NCBI GenBank assembly: GCA_910588975.1
Contig: CAJUSE010000029.1
Coordinates: 1 to 23,473 of the forward strand
Length of the DNA: 23,473 nt
From: an uncultured Oscillospiraceae bacterium
Lineage (GTDB): Bacteria; Bacillota; Clostridia; Oscillospirales; Oscillospiraceae
Direction of reading: 5' to 3'
Shown here: one piece after another, positions 5,426-11,997 of the stretch
Position numbering within the stretch: position 1 is the stretch's first letter
How the letters are laid out: each line of letters begins with the position of its first letter
Notes under the pieces: generated by a model
What the model saw: the letters and a program-made list of their open reading frames with translations, nothing else
The model's database searches: none
What the model was told of the DNA's origin: nothing
Program-made: the position numbers and the translations under genes

Positions 5426-5851
5426 ATGAAAATATCCACCAAGGGCCGGTACGCCCTGCGCCTGATGCTGGACCTGGCCCTGCAGGAGGGCGAGAGCCCC
5501 GTCCCTCTTCGGGACGTGGCCCAGCGGCAGGACATCTCGGATAAATATTTGGAGCAAATCGTCACCCAGCTGGGCCGGGCCGGCCTGGTCCGCAGCGTCC
5601 GGGGGGCGGGGGGCGGCTACCTGCTGACCCGCCCGGCCGGGGAATACACCGTGGGGGAGATCCTCCGGGCCCTGGAGGGCAGCCTGACCCCGGTGACCTG
5701 CGCCGAGGACCCCTCCTGCTGCTGCCGGTCCGAGGACTGCGTCACCATGGAAATCTGGAGCCAGATCGCCGCCGCCGTGTCCTCGGTGGTGGACCACACC
5801 ACCCTCCAGGACCTGGTGGACAGGGCCAGGGCAAAACAGACCACCTGCTGA
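5426..5851 (+). CDS. Rrf2/IscR-family transcriptional regulator with Cys cluster
   Basis: 141 residues, start preceded by GGGAGG at eight bases. The opening MKISTKGRYALRLMLDLAL and the winged-helix DNA-binding region through GGGYLLTRP (about 63-70) are typical Rrf2. Cysteines at 92, 98, 99, 100 and 105 sit in the loop where IscR binds a [2Fe-2S] cluster (C92, C98 and C104 in E. coli), so an iron-sulfur or redox-sensing role is likely; the exact ligands are uncertain because three Cys are adjacent. Many Rrf2 genes in Firmicutes precede iscS/nifU, but here no cysteine desulfurase follows and the gene ends in its own terminator. It is divergent from aroF, and a regulatory effect on that promoter is possible but unsupported. 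Confidence 0.88.
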   Translation: MKISTKGRYALRLMLDLALQEGESPVPLRDVAQRQDISDKYLEQIVTQLGRAGLVRSVRGAGGGYLLTRPAGEYTVGEILRALEGSLTPVTCAEDPSCCCRSEDCVTMEIWSQIAAAVSSVVDHTTLQDLVDRARAKQTTC

Positions 5852-5853
5852 TC

Positions 5854-5890
5854 AAAAAAGGCCGGAAGGGAGCCCCCTTCCGGCCTTTTT
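5854..5890. terminator. Bidirectional intrinsic terminator after the Rrf2 gene
   Basis: GGCCGGAAGGG (5860-5870) and CCCTTCCGGCC (5875-5885) form an 11-bp perfect stem with a four-base loop. Five T follow on the plus strand and six A precede it at 5854-5859, so it can also stop leftward transcription coming from spmB. Confidence 0.88.
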
Positions 5891-5995
5891 GCGGCTTTTT
5901 GTGCCCCCTGGCACGGCTTTTTTGCTGTTTTCTGCGGGTCTTTCCTGGCCTTTTGCGGGTTTTTCCTGGTTTTTTACGGTTTTTTCCCCTTTTTA
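5890..5995. repeat. Degenerate 21-bp tandem repeat with phased T tracts
   Basis: Units begin near 5890, 5912, 5933, 5954 and 5975. The two best match over TGCGGGT, then TTTCCTGG (5933-5949 and 5954-5970). Each unit carries one or two runs of three to six T, so the runs recur about every two helical turns. On the minus strand in a frame other than spmB this reads as a Lys/Arg-rich heptad repeat. The repeat abuts the spmB stop codon. Confidence 0.6.
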
Positions 5996-6520
5996 TCCGC
6001 CGCCGAAGCACAGCTTCACCGCCCAGCCGGCGGCCACAAAGGCGGCCAGGTCGGCACAGAGGGCGGCGGGGATGGCGTAGCGGGTCTTTTTCACCCCAGC
6101 CGAGCCGAAGTAGACGGCCACCGTATAGAAGGTCGTCTCGCTGCAGCCCAGCATCACCGCCGCCGTCCGCCCAATGGCGGAATCCACCCCATAGGTGGCC
6201 ATGAGCTCGCTCCCCACCCCCAGGGCGGCGTTGCCGCTGATGGGCCGCACCAGCAACAGGCCGATGGTCTCCGGCGGGATGCCCAGCTTGGTCAGCAGAG
6301 GGGCCAGAGGGGCGGCCAGAGCCTCCAGCAGCCCCGAGGCACGAAGCATATACACCGCCGTCATCAGTGCCACCATGGCGGGGAGCACCTTCACCAGCAC
6401 CCCCAGTCCCTCCCCCGCCCCCTGGCAGAGGGCGGCATAGACATCCACCCTCCGGGCCATGGCGTAGACTGCCACCAGGGCCAGGATGAGGGGGATCACA
6501 AGCTGAAAGGCCAAGGTCAT
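5993..6520 (-). CDS. spmB: Spore maturation protein B
   Basis: 175 residues, start at MTLAFQLVIPLIL (6520), which overlaps the spmA stop by four bases (ATGA) and implies translational coupling. It is a hydrophobic integral membrane protein with a nucleoside-recognition (Gate) domain, including RPISGNAALGVGSELM and GCSETTFYTVAVYFGSAGV, the conserved SpmB segments. Together with SpmA it is needed for spore core dehydration and heat resistance in Bacillus and Clostridium; the transported substrate is not known. Length fits the family. Leftward transcription would stop at the hairpin at 5860-5885, after passing the 21-bp repeat. Confidence 0.93.
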   Translation of the reverse strand: MTLAFQLVIPLILALVAVYAMARRVDVYAALCQGAGEGLGVLVKVLPAMVALMTAVYMLRASGLLEALAAPLAPLLTKLGIPPETIGLLLVRPISGNAALGVGSELMATYGVDSAIGRTAAVMLGCSETTFYTVAVYFGSAGVKKTRYAIPAALCADLAAFVAAGWAVKLCFGGG

Positions 6521-7104
6521 GCCCCCACCCCCCGCCACAGCCGGGCAAAGACCTTGGCAGCCAGGATGCCCGCCGCCACCGAGAGGGCGGAGGACAGCCA
6601 CACCGCCGGCAGGATGTCAAAGGGGGTGGCGCAGCCCAGGCTCTGGCGCAGGGCGGCCACAGTGGTGGGGATGAGCTGGATGGAGGCGGTGTTGCACACC
6701 ACCAGCATACACAGGCTGTCCGAGGCCACACCGGGGGTGCGCAGGGCCATTCGCCGGGCAGCCCGGATGCCCAGGGGGGTGGCGGCGTTGCCCAGCCCCA
6801 GCAGGTTGGCCGACACGTTGGCCGAGACGGTCTCCATGGTCTCCCCATCCCGGGCAAAGTCGGGATAGAGCCGGTTCAGGACAGGCCGCAGCAGCCGGGC
6901 CAGCCCCTTTGCCAGCCCCGAGCGCTTCATGACCTCCATGACCCCCATCCACAGGCACATGAGCCCCGCCATCCGCAGGCAGAGCTCCACGGCGGCCGCC
7001 GCACCCTCCACCGCTGCCGCCGCCACCCCGGCACCATTTCCCGCATACAGGCCGTAGACCAGGCTCAGCACCACCATTCCCGTCCAAATTGCCGACATGG
7101 CCAT
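6517..7104 (-). CDS. spmA: Spore maturation protein A
   Basis: 195 residues with several membrane segments. Conserved stretches are WMGVMEVMKRSGLAK, then RPVLNRLYPDF, then the Asn-rich NVSANLLGLGNAATPLGIRA and CNTASIQLIPTT, all typical of SpmA and its nucleoside-recognition (Gate) domain. The start at 7104 has GGAGGGG six bases upstream. It is the first gene of the spmA-spmB pair, which acts in the forespore or mother-cell membranes during late sporulation. Its presence argues that the host forms spores. Confidence 0.93.
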   Translation of the reverse strand: MAMSAIWTGMVVLSLVYGLYAGNGAGVAAAAVEGAAAAVELCLRMAGLMCLWMGVMEVMKRSGLAKGLARLLRPVLNRLYPDFARDGETMETVSANVSANLLGLGNAATPLGIRAARRMALRTPGVASDSLCMLVVCNTASIQLIPTTVAALRQSLGCATPFDILPAVWLSSALSVAAGILAAKVFARLWRGVGA

Positions 7105-7148
7105 TTCTTTCCCCTCCTCTCCCTTCAGCCTATGCCCGTCCCACCGGC

Positions 7149-7177
7149 AGTATGTCCAGCCTGTCCCCGTTCGTCAA
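7149..7177 (-). promoter_or_regulatory. Candidate promoter of spmA-spmB
   Basis: On the minus strand TTGACG (7177-7172) and CATACT (7154-7149) are 17 bases apart, about 45 bases before spmA. The CATA in the -10 box also resembles sporulation sigma factor sites, so the sigma factor is uncertain. Confidence 0.5.
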
Positions 7178-7234
7178 ATTGCCATTTATTGGTATTCATT
7201 CCGTGGCTTTTCTCCCAAATATTTCAAAATTTGC

Positions 7235-7262
7235 TTGACAATTGGAAAAAAACGTCTATAAT
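7235..7262 (+). promoter_or_regulatory. Consensus promoter of the AbrB-family gene
   Basis: TTGACA (7235-7240) and TATAAT (7257-7262), both exact consensus, with a 16-base A-rich spacer. This predicts strong vegetative expression. Confidence 0.88.
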
Positions 7263-7312
7263 GAAGCTACGCCCACGGGCGGACAACATTCCATGGAAAG
7301 GAACCAAACGCT

Positions 7313-7561
7313 ATGAAATCTACCGGTATTGTGAGAAAGGTGGACGAGCTGGGCCGGATCGTGCTGCCCATCGAGCTGCGCCGCAATTTGGGCATCGAGG
7401 AGAAGGACGCTCTGGAGATCTATGTGGAGGGGAACTCGGTCATCCTCCGGAAGTACCAGCCCTCCTGCATTTTCTGTGACAACGCCGATGACGTGGTGGT
7501 TTTTAAGGGAAAGAACGTCTGCCGCCAGTGCCTTCAGCAGCTGACCGGCATCAAGGAATAA
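7313..7561 (+). CDS. AbrB-family transition-state regulator with zinc-ribbon tail
   Basis: 82 residues. Residues 1-48 form the AbrB/SpoVT swapped-hairpin DNA-binding domain (MKSTGIVRKVDELGRIVLPI, then LRRNLGIEEKDALEIYVEG). The tail contains CIFC (52-55) and CRQC (70-73), two CxxC pairs likely to bind one zinc. This arrangement is common in clostridial AbrB homologues. AbrB proteins bind AT-rich promoters as dimers or tetramers and repress stationary-phase or sporulation genes in exponential growth. It is monocistronic, with a consensus promoter and a strong terminator. It is transcribed divergently from spmA, with a 208-base shared upstream region, so control of spmA is conceivable. Confidence 0.92.
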   Translation: MKSTGIVRKVDELGRIVLPIELRRNLGIEEKDALEIYVEGNSVILRKYQPSCIFCDNADDVVVFKGKNVCRQCLQQLTGIKE

Positions 7562-7572
7562 ACCCTGCATCC

Positions 7573-7628
7573 AAAAAGATCCCCCCGGCCTGAGAACATC
7601 TCAAGCCGGGGGGATCTTCTGTTTTTTT
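7573..7628. terminator. Bidirectional terminator between the AbrB and lipoprotein genes
   Basis: GATCCCCCCGGC (7578-7589) pairs with GCCGGGGGGATC (7605-7616); inside, TGAGA pairs with TCTCA. A T-rich tail (seven T at 7622-7628) lies to the right and five A (7573-7577) to the left, so it serves both convergent genes. Confidence 0.9.
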
Positions 7629-7630
7629 GC

Positions 7631-9001
7631 TTACTTCAGGGTGACCAGCTTGCCGCTGTCAAAGTTGACCTCAAAGGCGGGGGTGCCGTCGTTCTTGAGG
7701 AACTCCCGCTTGCTTGTGACCAGGATCTCCTCTTCCAGCCAGTTGCTGTAATTGTTCACATTGGTGATCTCGCCCAGCTGCTTGCCCTTCTTGCTGTAAG
7801 TACGCACAGTGCTGCTGTCCATGGTATACAGCACGTCCCCGGCCACGCCGTAGGGGGTGCCCAGCACAGGCGCATCCAGAAGGTCCTTCATGTCCCCATC
7901 CAGCAGCATGGAGTAGGTCTTGCCGTCGGCGCCCTGGAGGGAGATGGCCACATAGCCCTCCCCGGTCACTGCGGTACTGCCCACCTTGTCGGCGTACTTG
8001 CCCTCGTACTTGGCCCAGGTGCCCGCCTTCACATCGTAGCGGAAGAAAATGCGGGTGTTGTCCACTGCGCCCTGGAAGAGCATAATGCCATCGGCATGGC
8101 CTATATAGGCCGGGCTGGTGCCGTACTCCTCGGGCACGGTGATGATCTCCACCTTGCCCTTGGCGTCCAGATAGGCGAACTCGCCGGGGTGGGTGTTCTG
8201 GCTGCCGTTGCGGTGGGAGCCACGGAACATGAGCAGGCCGTCCCGGGAGCGGTAGTCCGGAATGCCGGAGCCGGTGTAGCTCACCGCCTGGTCCTTCAGC
8301 CAGGTGTTGGACTGGGCACAGTAGATGTCGGCACAGCTCACCGAGCTGCCGTAGGTATTCTGATCCTCCAGCTGGTGGTTATTCATAAACAGGAAAATGC
8401 CGTCCCGGGCGTAGTACATATTATACAGCCGGTCGCTGCCCGAGGAATAGGTGCTCTGCTCCTTGCCGTCCTCGCCGTAAATGTGGTAGACATACTCCAC
8501 GGCGTCAAAGCCGGACTTGTACTCCTGAGTGACCACATAGCCCTCGCCGTAGAGCATCAGCTGGACGTTGTCGCTGAGCTCGTAGGTGTTCACCTTCCCC
8601 TTGGGGGTGACCATATAGATGGTGTTGCCGTCCCTGGTATACATATAGCCGTTGCTGTTGTCCTGCTCGGATATGGTATAGCCCTCACAGTAATACTGCA
8701 GCTTGCCCTTGGCGTCGATCATGCCCGAGTAAGAGGTCCCGGTGCTGTTGTCCCGGAACTGGATAAAGGCCATGCCGCCCCGAAATCCCATGGCCGAATT
8801 CAGCTGGTACTCAGCAGGCTTGGGGGTAGGGGTGGGGGTGGGCTCGGGGGTGGTCTTTTCGCCCGCCTCGGGCGTGGGGGTGGCCTCCACCACCTCGGGG
8901 GTGGTGAGGGGGGTCTCCTCCGCTTCCTTATCCTTGCCGCCGCAGGCGGCCAGGCTCATCAGCATGGCCACAGAGAGTGCAAAGGCACACAGTTTCTTCA
9001 T
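7631..9001 (-). CDS. Secreted lipoprotein with Pro/Thr-rich stalk, function unknown
   Basis: About 456 residues from ATG 9001; a GTG at 9010 (VRKMKK) is an alternative start with somewhat better ribosome binding site spacing. It begins with a lipoprotein signal, MKKLCAFALSVAMLMSLAAC, with lipobox LAAC, so the mature N-terminal Cys should be lipid-anchored outside the membrane. A low-complexity stalk rich in TP/PTP follows (about 40 residues). The rest, about 380 residues, consists of repeated short strand-like segments (for instance GMIDAKGKLQYY, YMVTPKGKVNTYE, AYLDAKGKVEII), suggesting a beta-propeller or other all-beta repeat fold. No catalytic motif was recognised. The gene is monocistronic between its own promoter and a shared terminator. 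Confidence 0.8.
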   Translation of the reverse strand: MKKLCAFALSVAMLMSLAACGGKDKEAEETPLTTPEVVEATPTPEAGEKTTPEPTPTPTPKPAEYQLNSAMGFRGGMAFIQFRDNSTGTSYSGMIDAKGKLQYYCEGYTISEQDNSNGYMYTRDGNTIYMVTPKGKVNTYELSDNVQLMLYGEGYVVTQEYKSGFDAVEYVYHIYGEDGKEQSTYSSGSDRLYNMYYARDGIFLFMNNHQLEDQNTYGSSVSCADIYCAQSNTWLKDQAVSYTGSGIPDYRSRDGLLMFRGSHRNGSQNTHPGEFAYLDAKGKVEIITVPEEYGTSPAYIGHADGIMLFQGAVDNTRIFFRYDVKAGTWAKYEGKYADKVGSTAVTGEGYVAISLQGADGKTYSMLLDGDMKDLLDAPVLGTPYGVAGDVLYTMDSSTVRTYSKKGKQLGEITNVNNYSNWLEEEILVTSKREFLKNDGTPAFEVNFDSGKLVTLK

Positions 9002-9090
9002 CTTCCTCACAGATCCTTTCCTTTCATTCTGGGCGGGCACCGGATGGGGAGGGTCACCCCTCCCGCTTCTGTCCCGCTCACACGGCTTCC

Positions 9091-9119
9091 ATTATACGCC
9101 ATTCCCCGACAAAGTGCAA
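9091..9119 (-). promoter_or_regulatory. Promoter of the lipoprotein gene
   Basis: On the minus strand TTGCAC (9119-9114) and TATAAT (9096-9091) are 17 bases apart, 90 bases upstream of the start codon. Confidence 0.8.
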
Positions 9120-9172
9120 CCGCTTTTCTCCGTTGGGCACCCCCGGCTGCCCCCCTCTTGGGACACGCCGGC

Positions 9173-10009
9173 TTACAGCTGCCCCTCCAGGGCGGCGGTG
9201 TAGAGCTCGTTTTTGGACAGGCCCAGCTCCCGAGCGGCCTGCTTGACCGCATCCTTGAGGGAACTCCCCTCCTCCCGGAGCCGGCCCACCAGGGCCAGGC
9301 CATCATCCAGGGTGGCCTCCCCCTCCTCCGTGGGCTGGGCGCCGGAGAGCACCAGCACGAACTCCCCCCGGGGCTCGGCCCCCCGGTACTGCTCCACCGC
9401 TCCGGCCAGGGTGGTGCGGACCACCTCCTCGTGGAGCTTGGTCAGCTCCCGGCACAGGGCGATGGGCCGGTCGGGGCCAAAGACCTCCAGCAGGTCGGCC
9501 AGGGTGGAGCGGAGCTTGTGGGGGGCCTCGTAGAAGATCATGGTCCGCTCCTCCCCCCGAAGTGACTCCAGGTGGGTGCGGCGGTTTTTCTTGTTCATGG
9601 GCAGAAAGCCCTCGAAGGTGAACCGGCCCGTGGGCAGGCCGGAGACAGACAGGGCGGTGATGAGGGCGCAGGGGCCGGGGATGGAGACCACGGGCACATC
9701 ATTTTGGGCGCACAGGGCTACCAGGTCCTCCCCCGGGTCGGAGATGGCGGGGGTGCCGGCGTCGGTGCAGAGGGCGCAGCTCTCCCCGGCCAGCAGCCGG
9801 GTGAGGACCTGCTCCCCCGCCTTGTCGGTGTTGTGGCGGTAGTAGCTCACAAGGGGCTTCTTCAGCCCCAGGTGGTTGAGCAGCTTCAGGGTCACCCGGG
9901 TGTCCTCGGCGGCGATGAAATCCACCGCCTCCAGCGTCTCGGCCTGCCGGCGGGAGATGTCCCCCAGGTTGCCGATGGGGGTGGGCACCAGATAAAGCGT
10001 TCCGGCCAT
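9173..10009 (-). CDS. rsmI: 16S rRNA (cytidine-1402-2'-O)-methyltransferase
   Basis: 278 residues. RsmI uses S-adenosylmethionine to 2'-O-methylate C1402 in the decoding centre. The tetrapyrrole-methylase-type fold is recognisable from the start LYLVPTPIGNLGDIS and AAEDTRVTLKLLNHLG, then LCTDAGTPAISDPG, SIPGPCALITALSVSGLPT and FYEAPHKL. AGGAGGG precedes ATG 10009. It is the last gene of a four-gene leftward operon, 24 bases after the tRNA methyltransferase. The pairing of an rsmI gene with a TrmN6-like gene is common in Firmicutes. Length and motifs are complete. Confidence 0.95.
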   Translation of the reverse strand: MAGTLYLVPTPIGNLGDISRRQAETLEAVDFIAAEDTRVTLKLLNHLGLKKPLVSYYRHNTDKAGEQVLTRLLAGESCALCTDAGTPAISDPGEDLVALCAQNDVPVVSIPGPCALITALSVSGLPTGRFTFEGFLPMNKKNRRTHLESLRGEERTMIFYEAPHKLRSTLADLLEVFGPDRPIALCRELTKLHEEVVRTTLAGAVEQYRGAEPRGEFVLVLSGAQPTEEGEATLDDGLALVGRLREEGSSLKDAVKQAARELGLSKNELYTAALEGQL

Positions 10010-10033
10010 AGTAGGCCCTCCTTTTCCTTTCTT

Positions 10034-10651
10034 TTACTCCTCCAGCCGGTCGGGCAGGATGTCCAGGCCCGGGCGGCCCCCTTTGACGGCCTCCACCAGG
10101 GCGGCGTAGGGGGGCTTGTCCAGGCGGTGGCGGCACAGCCGGAGCCGCTTGGGCTCCAGCCCCGCCCTTTGAAGGGCGGCCAGCAATTCGGCCAGCCGAG
10201 CCGGGGGATAGACCAGGGCAAAGCGGCCCTTATGGCCCAGTGCCCCGGCGGCCAAGCGGCACAGGGCGTCCAGGTCACAGCCCTCCACATGGGCGGCATC
10301 CCCCTTTTGCCCGGCGGGATACCAGGGTGGGTTGGATACCACCACCTCAGCCTGGGGCAGGGGCACGACCCCATAGTCCCCGGCGAGGATCTCCCCGGCA
10401 AGGCCGTTGCGGTCCAAATTCTCCCGGGCCAGGGCGGCGGCGTGGTCGTCCAGCTCCACCCCCGTCAGGGTCAGCTTTTCCCCCCGCCGGGCGCAGAGCA
10501 GGAGGAGCAGCCCCGCCCCGCAGCCCAGGTCCAGCACCCGGTCCCCTGGGCGGAGGGTGACAAACTCCCCCAGGGCCAGGGAGTCGGCCCCCAGAGGGAA
10601 GCAGCCCTCCTCCCAGCGGTAGGTGTACTTCCCAAGCTCTTCCTGTCTCAC
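10034..10651 (-). CDS. tRNA1(Val) (adenine-37-N6)-methyltransferase-like protein
   Basis: 205 residues from a GTG start at 10651 that overlaps the previous stop by four bases (GTGA). It is a class I SAM-dependent methyltransferase: the SAM loop is VLDLGCGAGLLL (39-50), the acidic strand end VELDDHA lies near 65-71, and the catalytic NPPW (107-110) is the NPPY-type motif of N6-adenine or amino methyltransferases. The small size and the pairing with rsmI match the TrmN6/YabB group. The tRNA specificity is inferred from family resemblance. Confidence 0.87.
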   Translation of the reverse strand: MRQEELGKYTYRWEEGCFPLGADSLALGEFVTLRPGDRVLDLGCGAGLLLLLCARRGEKLTLTGVELDDHAAALARENLDRNGLAGEILAGDYGVVPLPQAEVVVSNPPWYPAGQKGDAAHVEGCDLDALCRLAAGALGHKGRFALVYPPARLAELLAALQRAGLEPKRLRLCRHRLDKPPYAALVEAVKGGRPGLDILPDRLEE

Positions 10652-11271
10652 AGCTGCTCTATCCGGGCTGTCAGGGCCTCATAGAACCGGCCCACATGGA
10701 CCCCGTCAATGAGCCGGTGGTTCACTGAGATGGTCATGTTCAGGCTGTCCCGGCCCCGCTCATCGGTGACATACTTGCCCCAGGAGAGCCGGGGGATGGA
10801 GTCGGTGGGCTCCAGCTCCCGCTCGTTGCTCAGGGCGGTGATGGGCATCCAGGGCAGGCAGGTGAAGTAGACAAGCTCCTCCTGCCAGTCTCCGTCGTCC
10901 ACAAAGGCCTGCTGGGCCCGGCTCATCTCCCGGGCACGGCGGCAGAACTGGGCCATGTCCTCCCCAGTCTCCAGGGTGACGATGTGGAAGTCCTCCGCCC
11001 CCGGCTTCAGATCGGTGAAGCTGGGCACCAAATGCTCATGGTAGACGATGCCCTCTCCACGGGCCTTGTAGTGGAAAGCCTCCACATCCTCCAGGGCCTT
11101 GGTGCACAGGTAGACCAGGGCGTAGTAAAAGCTGTGGCCCTGGTCATGGCTCCACCTGTGCAGGCCGGTCACGTCCACGGGAAAACTCACCGACCAGAAG
11201 GGCCAGCTGAGCCCCTTAAAAAATTCATACCGCTCCCGGCGCTGCCAGGTGGTCAGGTCTACCTCTCTCAT
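10648..11271 (-). CDS. Chloramphenicol acetyltransferase-like (CAT family) acyltransferase
   Basis: 207 residues from ATG 11271 (MREVDLTTWQRRERYEFFKG), overlapping the Nudix gene stop by four bases. The CAT fold is clear: the N-terminal WxRRExYEFF-type opening, TCLPWMPITALSN, then PRLSWGKY and the catalytic segment NHRLIDGVHVG (184-194). His185 and Asp189 match the HxxxDG active site; the usual HHxxxDG has Asn in the first position here. Family members acetylate chloramphenicol or other small hydroxyl substrates from acetyl-CoA. Its place in a housekeeping operon with a CoA-hydrolysing Nudix enzyme argues against a dedicated resistance gene. The substrate is unknown. Confidence 0.87.
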   Translation of the reverse strand: MREVDLTTWQRRERYEFFKGLSWPFWSVSFPVDVTGLHRWSHDQGHSFYYALVYLCTKALEDVEAFHYKARGEGIVYHEHLVPSFTDLKPGAEDFHIVTLETGEDMAQFCRRAREMSRAQQAFVDDGDWQEELVYFTCLPWMPITALSNERELEPTDSIPRLSWGKYVTDERGRDSLNMTISVNHRLIDGVHVGRFYEALTARIEQL

Positions 11272-11894
11272 ACCCTCTCTCCTCTCTGCTCCTCCGTCAA
11301 TTCCACCAGATCCCGGACCATCCGGGCGGTGAGGCCCCAGATGGCCCTGCCCCGGTACATCCACACCGGGATGGTCACCTCGCTCTTCCGCCAGGGGTAG
11401 CCCTGGGGAAAGCCCAGCTGGGCGTGGGGGAAGTCCTCCCCCGGCACCGTAACGCTCTCGCAGCGGTAGAGCCGGGGCGGGCTCTCCCGAAAAAAGGCCA
11501 GGGGGACGGTAAAAGTCTCCCCCACCTCGGCGGCGTTGGGCTTCAATTGCCCCTCCCAGCCCGGCAGCAGCCGGCCCAGGTAGGGCCGGGTTGGCTCTCC
11601 CCGGGTACGGTACTGAACGGGCAGGGGCGGGCCGATCTCCACAAGGTCAGGAGATACCCCCAGCTCCTCCGCCGTCTCCCGCAGGGCGGCCTGGACGGGG
11701 GTCTCCCCCCGCTCCACCGCCCCACCGGGGAAGCAAACCTCCCCAGGCTGGGTATGCAGCCGGGGGGAGCGGACTTCAAAGAGGAGGGACAGGCCCTCCC
11801 CGGTCTCCACCACGGGCACCAGCACGGCATAGCCGCCGTATGGGCGGCCCGCAAGGTCCCGATACACCCGCTCGGTCAGCTCCCGGTAGGTCAT
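11268..11894 (-). CDS. Nudix hydrolase, CoA diphosphatase type
   Basis: 208 residues from MTYRELTERVY (ATG 11894). The Nudix box GX5EX7REUXEEXGU is complete at 58-80: GAVERGE, seven residues, then RETAEELGV. It is preceded by LLFEVRSPRLHTQPGEVCFPGG, which matches the UPF0035 signature that marks coenzyme A diphosphatases (NudL/YeaB type), so cleavage of CoA or acyl-CoA to 4'-phosphopantetheine and 3',5'-ADP is likely. It is the first gene of the operon continuing into the CAT-like gene (4-base overlap), the methyltransferase and rsmI, with a promoter about 30 bases upstream. Confidence 0.88.
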   Translation of the reverse strand: MTYRELTERVYRDLAGRPYGGYAVLVPVVETGEGLSLLFEVRSPRLHTQPGEVCFPGGAVERGETPVQAALRETAEELGVSPDLVEIGPPLPVQYRTRGEPTRPYLGRLLPGWEGQLKPNAAEVGETFTVPLAFFRESPPRLYRCESVTVPGEDFPHAQLGFPQGYPWRKSEVTIPVWMYRGRAIWGLTARMVRDLVELTEEQRGERV

Positions 11895-11923
11895 GGCCCT
11901 CCCCCCTTCCTCCGTTTTTCCCC

Positions 11924-11952
11924 AGTATACCAAAAAAGCGGCCAATGTGCAA
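11924..11952 (-). promoter_or_regulatory. Promoter of the Nudix-CAT-methyltransferase-rsmI operon
   Basis: On the minus strand TTGCAC (11952-11947) and TATACT (11929-11924) are 17 bases apart, 30 bases before the first gene. The -35 box directly follows the glycosyltransferase terminator stem. Confidence 0.8.
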
Positions 11953-11953
11953 C

Positions 11954-11979
11954 AAGGGGAGGGTTTTCACCCTCCCCTT
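11954..11979 (-). terminator. Terminator hairpin after the glycosyltransferase gene
   Basis: AAGGGGAGGG (11954-11963) and CCCTCCCCTT (11970-11979) form a 10-bp perfect stem with a six-base loop. Leftward reading gives only a short TTGTTG tail. The hairpin after argS has the same AA...TT stem plus GTTG layout. Confidence 0.7.
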
Positions 11980-11997
11980 GACTTATGTGATTGAAAT

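Noticed and set aside
8096..9565. 489-codon plus-strand open frame across the lipoprotein and rsmI genes
   Set aside because: It runs antisense through two well-supported genes and across a clear promoter; the translation is Gly/Val/Leu-rich low complexity without a domain.
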